Shown here: one piece after another, positions 57,350 through 64,000 of the stretch
How positions within the stretch are numbered: position 1 is the first letter of the stretch
How the letters are laid out: each line of letters opens with the position of its first letter
Source of the DNA: Zarea fungicola
Lineage: Eukaryota; Ascomycota; Sordariomycetes; Hypocreales; Cordycipitaceae
NCBI GenBank assembly: GCA_900169235.1
Contig: FWCC01000346.1
Location: 91,619 to 155,618 of the forward strand
Reading direction: 5' to 3'
DNA length: 64,000 bases
Position numbers and translations under genes: made by a program
The notes under the pieces: model-generated
The model's database searches: none
Told to the model about the DNA's origin: nothing
Seen by the model: the letters and a program-made list of their open reading frames with translations, nothing else

Positions 57350-58480
57350 CGTGTACTACCTCATTCTGTGCAAACTATTTGATTACAGAGACAGTCTCGA
57401 AAATGCGACTGTTGAGCTAGAGCATGCTCGATACGCAGTTGCTTTTGCGTCAGGCTCCGCAACGATCGCTACCGTGCTACTTGCCACTGGCAGGGATTTC
57501 CACATGGTATCGTCGGCGGATCTCTACGGTGGTACTCGCGAGTATTTTACTCGCTTTCAAAAACGCAGGGAATCGATGTATCTTTCACAAAAGATGTCAC
57601 CGGTCAACTTGAGAGTCTCATAATTCCGGAGAGAACAAAATTGATCTGGGTCGAAACACCGAGCAATCCGTCCATGACCGTGACTGAGCTTGGAAAATTT
57701 GCAAAGATTGCACATGCTAGTGGAGCTGTTCTTGCCGTGGATAACACGTTTGCAAGCCCTTACCTGCAAAACCCTATAATTCATGGAGCTGACATTGTCG
57801 TTCATTCTGTCACCAGGTTTATTAATGGGCACTCGGTATGATCTGCCCAAGGATGGTAGCGGTGACCGCTGTGACCATACTAATAAAATGAATAAGATAC
57901 GGTTCTCGGTGTCGTGGCTCTGAGCTCTGAAGCATTGAAGGGTGAATTGTTAATATTACAGAGGCTCTTTGGTGCTATACCATCGCCATTTGAATGCTGG
58001 CTGGCACACCGAGGTTTGAAGACGTTGCATCTCCGAATGTGACAGGCCGCCAATAAAGCACGCGTCGTGGCCCGTGCTTTGGAGACATCACCACATGTTA
58101 TCAGCGTCAATTACCCAGGCTTAGAGTCCTTCCCCGGCCGTGGAATAGTCCTCACTCAACACAGGGAAGGCCTGGGTGGTGGAGTACCCAGCTTTTGAAT
58201 CAAGGCTGGCCGTAAAATGGCACAATTGTTTTGTACGAAGACAAGGATTTTTAAACTAGCAGTCAGCTTGGGAGGGGTGGAGAGTCTAATTGAACTACCA
58301 GCAGGCATGACGCATGCAAATATTACCGAAGCTCAAAAGGAGGATGCAGCCTTATCTGACGACCTCATTAGATTAAGCTGTGGGATAGACGGTCCAAAGG
58401 CTCTTAACGGAGGCCAGTTTTATGGGTGTGGAGTGCTGAAACACCACGACATCAGCGAGGCTGGCTCAGGGTCATAGATA
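57350..58480 (+). pseudogene. Cystathionine gamma-lyase-like (PLP, Cys/Met metabolism) pseudogene
   Basis: Coding remnants in order: LENATVELEHARYAVAFASGSAT, SADLYGGTREYFTRF, then after frameshifts LIWVETPSNPSMTVTEL, AVDNTFASPYLQNP, ADIVVHSVTRFINGHS, VLGVVALSSEALKG, RVVARALETSPHVISVNYPGLES and SLGGVESLIELPAGMTH. These are the hallmark blocks of trans-sulfuration enzymes. Lesions: two single-base shifts near 57561-57572, a damaged intron boundary near 57838-57895, an in-frame TGA at 58040-58042 and another at about 58196. The PLP-binding Lys expected in SVTKxINGHS is Arg. The N-terminal roughly 60 residues are not recognisable. It ends near RLSCGID at about 58393. Confidence 0.85.
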
Positions 58481-59258
58481 TCCGTGTATGGCTGATTTCT
58501 GCGCCGCGCCTACGTTCATAGACCGGCTTTGTATTAAGCCTTGTGGCGTTCGCTATCTTGATGGCAGAGTTCTGGCGGATAAACTGGAGTTGCTCTTCGA
58601 GCCGCAGTGGAAATCGCCCCATCTAGTCGCACTGTCGGAGTCTTGGCAAAATTCAGGAAGCCGCTATCTAAGCCTAATTGAGACCAGTGCAGGATCCATC
58701 ATGAATCTGACTGGTTGTTTCTTGACCAACCAGGGGCTAGGACGCGGACCGGAATTGGTGACAAGGGAGGACTGTATTTCCATGGAGGACGGAGTACGGA
58801 GGACAGAGGACGGTGTACGGAGTATAGTTCGGAGTAGAGTTCGGAACAGGAGCCCGCTATAGTGTAAGAACCGTCCACGATGTCATCGTTGGCAAAGCCC
58901 ATGGCAAAGACGTGCGGACGAAAACGCACAACTAGCGGCATAGGGCAGCAGTCAACATGCATACTAGAAGTATACAAACTAAGGCCAAAAGCTTACAAAG
59001 AAGCTGCTGATAACTTGCGTTGCTAGCCTTTCTAGGGCTACAACACTATGGGAAGCGTCAAGTTGACAACAACAAGATGAGGTCACGGTACATCCGCCAT
59101 TGCTGACAGCTTTGTCAACGCCTGCTCTATGTAGAACACGTATTGGTGAGCAACAATGATGCGTACCATGATTTTGAGTCTGATAGCTATCTTAATGGAT
59201 TTTCAAGGATACCAAGGCTGTGACAGTAAAGCCATTGACCCTAAGCGTGTGCCTTGAT
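58481..59258. other. Intergenic
   Basis: About 0.8 kb. Holds a short degenerate tandem of GGAGTACGGAGGAC-like units at about 58780-58850 and no convincing gene. Confidence 0.4.
58780..58850. repeat. Degenerate CGGAGTA/GAGGACGG tandem
   Basis: Repeated GGAGGACGGAGTACGG, GGAGGACAGAGGACGG and CGGAGTATAGTTCGGAGTA-like units; imperfect minisatellite. Confidence 0.6.
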
Positions 59259-60103
59259 CTATTTCCAGTCCCGAATTTCATCAGACCGTGCTATTGTGCC
59301 GCCAAGAAATTCATAGAATGATGCCTGTAGGGAGCCCGCACACAATTTTGATCCGTCACACAATACTGCTTGTTCAAAAGGAGAGAATCTGTTGTGCTGG
59401 TGAGCAGGTCGAGCGTTGACTGTGTTGAGAGTTCCTTTATTGCCAAGTTACTTACCATTTCGTACCAGCCACCGCCACCAAAGTCGCACGAGCTCGGTCC
59501 GAGGTTCTTGAAACCAAAGCTTTCGTAAAATTTAAGCAGGTGGTCATGAGCAATGATGGCAATGCCATCTGCAGACTGTCCAAGTGTCCGAGCGTACTCT
59601 ATGTAGTAGGCCATCAGGTCTCGGCCAAGGCCCTTGCCTTGATACTCAGGCACAATGACAAGACCATGGACACCGATACTACGGCCTTCTGCGTCATTTC
59701 CTATGACCTGACCGCCAACTTTGACGACCTCCGTGCTACTCACCCACCCCTTTGGCATTTCCATTGATCCATCAGTGACTCGATCCAAAGGAACGCGCGT
59801 GGCAATGACATGTCCAATTAGCTCAGATGGACTGCCGGCCTCCTCGGCAAATAATCCCAGGCAAACGTCTGGTGATACCGTAAGACGGTATACAAACTAA
59901 ATGCCGGTCGTGTCAGTTTATGAGTAGGAACTCCACCGTTGCACTGGCTCAGCTAAATCACTTTACTATACCTTTTCTCGAGTACATCGCTCTTGTTCTG
60001 GGAAAGCTGACTCAACACGAACGCAGCTGTCGACATCCGCAACCGACAAGGGCCGAACATAAGCCTCTTTGCCGGCCAGGCCTTTGAAGTTGACAGAGTT
60101 CAT
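59259..60103 (-). CDS. GNAT-family N-acetyltransferase
   Basis: About 212 residues, exons 60103-59972, 59896-59456 and 59324-59259. The start block AYVRPLSVADVDSCVRVESAFP is typical of fungal AANAT/serotonin-acetyltransferase-like GNATs. Motif A is clear: GVHGLVIVPEYQGKGLGRDLMAYYI with the Q-x-x-G-x-G acetyl-CoA loop. Motif B is LLKFYESFGFKNLG. The last exon (ASFYEFLGGTIARSDEIRDWK) is chosen from a GTAAGT donor at 59455 and CTACAG acceptor; if the intron is retained the frame reads on to 59291 instead. Acetyl acceptor unknown; small amines are likely by family. Confidence 0.82.
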
Positions 60104-61600
60104 TGTGAGCTTGGGTCGTCAGTCTCTTTACGGGCGATGGTGTGGAATCAGTACAGACCGCAAGAGCTTATTGGACGAAATGGTACATATGTGTTGCTGT
60201 TAAGGTGGCGGCTTCAGCCTTTTTACAGTGACGGAAGTGCGTAGCCCGCCACCGCGACAGCATTTTTATCACGTCCCTGTAAGCCGAGGTTCAGAGCAGA
60301 TCAAAATGCTACGGAGTAAACTCTTTTTCGATGCTTGCCTAGTTACCGTTACCGCCCCAGCACAATGGGGGTGTGGCTTTACCATGACTCCAGCTACTCC
60401 GTCCCAGCTACTCCGTTCATGAGTGGCACCCACCCATATGGCTTTCGATTCCTCGAATAATGCAGAAGTAAAGTTCATGTACAGGCATGTGCGAGATAAA
60501 AGTGTTGGGACTTGATCTTGGGACTGGTCGCTTGTTCACTATTTTTGTTATTGTACTTTGTCCCTCTTCACCGTAGGCGAAGCAGGTGGCATACCACTAC
60601 GATGCTTGCATGTAAATACGACGAAGACGCGACTTCGAAATGAGTCCTGAATCAAATTTTACACCTCGCTTAGCAAAAAAACATGGAATTCAATACGTAT
60701 GATGTGGACAACTACTTAAGAGGCGCAGGTGCATGGCAACGATACATCCGCTTCTTGACATCGTGCCATGCTGAATCAATAACTGCAGATACCTGGCATC
60801 CAAACTATAGTGCCAATAGCGGAAAGACTTCTTCAGAAAATGATCGAATTTGCTAGGGCTTCATTCATAGCAGAAACCTGCCCTCTATTCGCCTCGCACC
60901 GCCTATTCGGTGTAAGAACCGTCTCTCTTCGATAATTCAAAAAATCTTCATGTAAGGTGCTCAGCTGTCATGCCGGACTGTGGTCCAGCGGATCATAGCT
61001 GCCCACTTTGTATATACCAACTTATAAATTACTGTCTTAATAAGCGCATGACGTTTCCGAGAACTGCGTTTTGGCCTTGCACGGAGTAGACACCGAGCCA
61101 GGCGATCTTGCGGCGAATAGATATATTCCGCGTCTCCCGTAGCTGATTATGATACAGTGGTGGCGCCACTTGATTATCTAGCTTTGTAAAACGGCTCCAA
61201 GTCCGCCTCATAAGAATGAACATCCACGGGTCGGACCGTCGGAGGCTTGGTAGTGCTGATTTTCTGTTTATACTCACACAATATACCTGTGCCACACGGC
61301 GCGGCACAACTAGCGCTACAAGACGTAACCATTTCTTAGATGCTTGGAGTTTATTAGCTTTTAATATTGTAGTAGAGCTATTCTCTTCTATTTATATGGA
61401 CATGCAGTATTAATAGATATGGGGCATCTGTACGTCCGTTTGTGAGGAGTCGAAACTAAATCCACATCCTACGCAAAATCGATACGCTGTTGGGCGGCTG
61501 TTCCAGCGTTTTCTCATGCACATAACCCTGCATCTTAGACATAGCGTCTCAAAGAATAGCTGTGCTAAGGCATAGTCGGTCTCGGCTATCAGAAACCGAG
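60104..61600. other. Intergenic
   Basis: About 1.5 kb between the GNAT promoter and the 3' end of the Zn2Cys6 gene. Frames at 61029-61307 and 61410-61625 (minus) lack recognisable motifs. A small direct repeat CAGCTACTCCGT occurs twice near 60390-60415. Confidence 0.4.
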
Positions 61601-63403
61601 TTATAGAATCTTCGGCTGCTTCCATTTGTTATCTAGAGTCACCTGTGCCTTTCTTCTCATCTCGCTCTCAAGACCCAGTATGGCGACAATCTTCAAAGGA
61701 AACACTGATCTAATAGCATCACCAGAGTATGGGTTCCTCTCTATTAACTGCGCGGCATTATAGAGAATCGATGAAGCATGGAACCCTATTGATTGTTGAA
61801 TGTGTCTTATCGCGGTGGATTGCTCTGGCGATTCGTTGCGTGCCGGATTGGATAGCGCAAGGACCAGCTGAATCGATAACATGATTATTCTTGTGGCATC
61901 ATAAAGCATAACTGCGATGGCAGTTTCGTTTTTGTGGTACACGCTACCCTCAGAAATCGGGGCGAAAAACAGCGTTTCTGATAGTGAAGAGTAGCTGATG
62001 GTCGCTGTGCCTGGTGTAGAATTGAAGCTGCCGCTTGAACATAGCTGCGACCACCATGTATCCAATTCAACCATAAGATTTTGTATTATTTTTTCAAGAT
62101 CAGTCTTGTCTTCTTTTGAAAGGTCGTATACGTCAGAGATTCCCGTTCCAAGACTAGACCTTGGCATATCAGCGCCCGGAAGACGAGCCAGGCGCAAAAA
62201 GGAGAAGAGAATATCGATCATGCAGTCCCATGGTGTTTTTATGCGGTTTATAAATGGTGCAATGCTCCAATCAATAGAAGCTAGATTGGATCTCCGGTTA
62301 TGTAATACTGCGTCTAAAGCCTTGAAGAACATCATTCGTTAGTAAAGTGTTCCGCATGGGTGTAGTGGCAACGACTTCAATGGCTTACCTCGTGAGTGCG
62401 TATAGATCGAAACATGTCGTGCTCGATACCGTTTAAGACTTTGCCGGGGCCGAGTCTTTCAATCATCCTGCAAGTAAAGCCGTGGTGCTCATGGCCATGG
62501 TTGGCACTAAAGCCTTGCATAACATCAAAGTACTGGAACATCAGTGGTGGACAAAGAGCAGTATAGATTTGACTGGAATCTGGAAATGAGGATGAATGCG
62601 GCAAAAGACTTTCCTGGGAAGACATTCTAATCTTATTACGATAGCTCTCCAAGGCAGCAAGATACCAACGTACTGCCGCCATGCCAGCATGATAGTCGCG
62701 GCTGGAGGCAGCGTAATACATTAGCGCTGCAGCCCTAATAGAATACCTAACAGCTGGCACTGTGGTGGTTGAAACTATTCCGGGAAGAGTGTAAATCCAG
62801 GATCGACGATGCTGCCTCGGGCTGGCGATGAAGCCAACAAACTTGGCAACGAAGTACTGTTCATTGATGCAAATGTCGTTGAGGTCGATGCGTGTGACTA
62901 TCGATACGGCTTGATTATTACCGAAATTTCTGTCCATGAACCCGTCAGGTGTGTAGAGGATTTTCTTGCCTGCGCTGCTCGTGGCTGGAGATGGAGCGCC
63001 CGACGAGCATTGGTCAACACTTGAGCCAGCGAGGCTAGACTGGGTAGACTGCGTCACGTCGTTTTTCGGAGGTACAGACCGCAGGGAGTAGGTGCGATTG
63101 TGAATGTTTTTCTTAACTTTCTGTCGCTTCTTTTTGCTGCCGCTGAATGCAGTGTTCGGCACTTCTACGAAGACAGATCCGACTATTGGACCGGAGCAGA
63201 GCAGGCCAAGCCGGGTACATTGCCTACAGCATAGCGGACGCTCGTCGCACTATAAAAGCAGACTCAGTGTGAGAAAAAGAGCCCGGATTTTAATAATGGC
63301 AAAAGGGGATAGAGCAACATGTGGCGAGAGTGTATACCTTTATATGGCGACTGACACATTGTTCACATCCCTTGCTACGGGGTGCTTTGCGCTTGAGTCC
63401 CAT
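61601..63403 (-). CDS. Zn2Cys6 fungal transcription factor
   Basis: About 548 residues in three exons: 63403-63338, 63249-62389 and 62320-61601. The zinc cluster is split by the first intron: GCEQCVSRHIK from exon 1 and CDERPLCCRQCTRLGLLCSG from exon 2, giving the CX2CX6C...CX2CX6C pattern. A basic KKKRQKVKK segment follows. The middle homology region starts near TLPGIVSTTTVPAVRYSIRAAALMYYAASS, with the dyad-like HHGFTCRMIERLGPGKV block shared with the fragment at 56.7 kb. The rest resembles the C-terminal ligand/effector region of such regulators. Binds DNA in the nucleus as a dimer; target genes cannot be deduced here. Confidence 0.87.
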
Positions 63404-64000
63404 AGCCGCCTGGTCTAGACGAAACTTTGGCTGCCTTTACTTTCAGCCGGATCCAGAAATTGGCTATTCAGACAAAGGAGGATACTTTATCGCAGGCGGA
63501 AATAGCACATTGAAGGCGCGAGTGTATGGTAGATGGCATCAACGCAGCGACTCCCCGTCTGCCGGGAGTGCAGGGCGCTTTAGCGGGGTGCCTGCTTATT
63601 TGTTGCAGGAAATGTCCGGTCCGGATCCTAGTTGAGGCCGTACCCGTCTGACAGAGGGACCACGTTGTTACCACTTTACGAGTCACGAACAAACTCAATT
63701 AGTTGGCATTTTCGTGGCTAAAGGGCTTCTAATGTGTCCAGAGACAGTTGAGTGCAGTTCTACTGACGCATGTTTTACTCGGAGTAGAGACAACCTGATG
63801 GGCATTTGAACTCGCAACAGTCACACTTGACAGCGAGGGGGTTTTTCGGCAGGATCAGACTTACCTATAAGTTAAGAAGCGCTTAATATTCCTCACAGCA
63901 GCGATGACTCTTGGCAAATACTAGTTATGGGCATTTTTTAGTGCTGATTCTGCAGGATTCCTCTCAATTCATCTGTATTTGTTGCGCGGGGTGTGATTAT
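63404..64000. other. Upstream region of the Zn2Cys6 gene
   Basis: About 600 bases to the window edge, with no convincing gene; presumed promoter of the Zn2Cys6 regulator. Confidence 0.4.

Noticed and set aside
58488..58862. 124-codon plus-strand frame after the gamma-lyase relic
   Set aside because: Ends in the degenerate GGAGTACGG tandem; no family, probably chance.
61029..61307. 92-codon minus-strand frame downstream of the Zn2Cys6 gene
   Set aside because: Basic composition but no family match and no plausible splice to the regulator, whose frame already ends at 61601.
1..64000. tRNA, rRNA, CRISPR arrays or complete transposons
   Set aside because: No convincing A/B-box tRNA, no regularly spaced repeats, and no transposase, integrase or reverse-transcriptase motifs were found by reading; a tRNA or repeat search program would be decisive.

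Overview
The window is nuclear DNA of a filamentous ascomycete. Introns are short (47-136 bases) with GT...AG ends and CTAAC/CTGAC-type branch sites. The gene families are fungal: an HET/NLR-type STAND protein, a Zn2Cys6 regulator, a velvet-like protein, an asaB-type oxygenase and a Pr1C-like subtilisin. Together these suggest a Sordariomycete, plausibly Hypocreales. That placement is inference and no species can be named. All exon coordinates were worked out by eye from splice signals and family conservation.

Layout. 1-2.9 kb: 3' end of acetyl-CoA carboxylase (+) and a mitochondrial BolA-like protein (-). 2.9-6.5 kb: empty upstream region. 6.5-9.3 kb: secreted subtilisin with PA domain (+). 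10.4-13.1 kb: a glutamine-synthetase-like protein and an asaB-type oxygenase, both (-). 13.9-17.8 kb: a ten-exon NLR-like gene (alpha/beta-hydrolase, NB-ARC, TPR), (-). 18.4-20.3 kb: CorA-like transporter (+). 21.4-25.2 kb: a two-exon gene whose product has a HeLo-like helical region, a pseudokinase and a trypsin-like protease with an apparently intact triad (+). 25.5-26.6 kb: NmrA-like protein (-).

26.6-36 kb is gene-poor. It holds a GFA-domain protein (-), an SDR gene with suspect 5' end and splice donor (+), then a CCDC25/NFACT-R protein (-) at 35.9-37.0 kb whose frame appears to need a one-nucleotide exon. 38.3 kb: short velvet-like protein (-). 41.3-42.9 kb: Xaa-Pro aminopeptidase (+). 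43.1-44.6 kb: F-box protein (-). 45.3-45.8 kb: possible Cys-rich gene remnant (-).

46.0-54.7 kb holds three unusual genes: a 1,094-aa P47/TULIP-like protein with a late membrane segment and coiled coil (-), a divergent 1,073-aa Gly-rich/helical protein (+), and a convergent 163-aa orphan (-). 56.7-63.4 kb is a decaying accessory tract: a fragment related to a Zn2Cys6 regulator, a cystathionine gamma-lyase pseudogene, a GNAT acetyltransferase and a full Zn2Cys6 regulator.

The strongest candidates for undescribed biology are the HeLo-like/pseudokinase/protease chimera near an NLR gene, the P47/TULIP-like gene with its divergent partner, and the apparent one-base exon.
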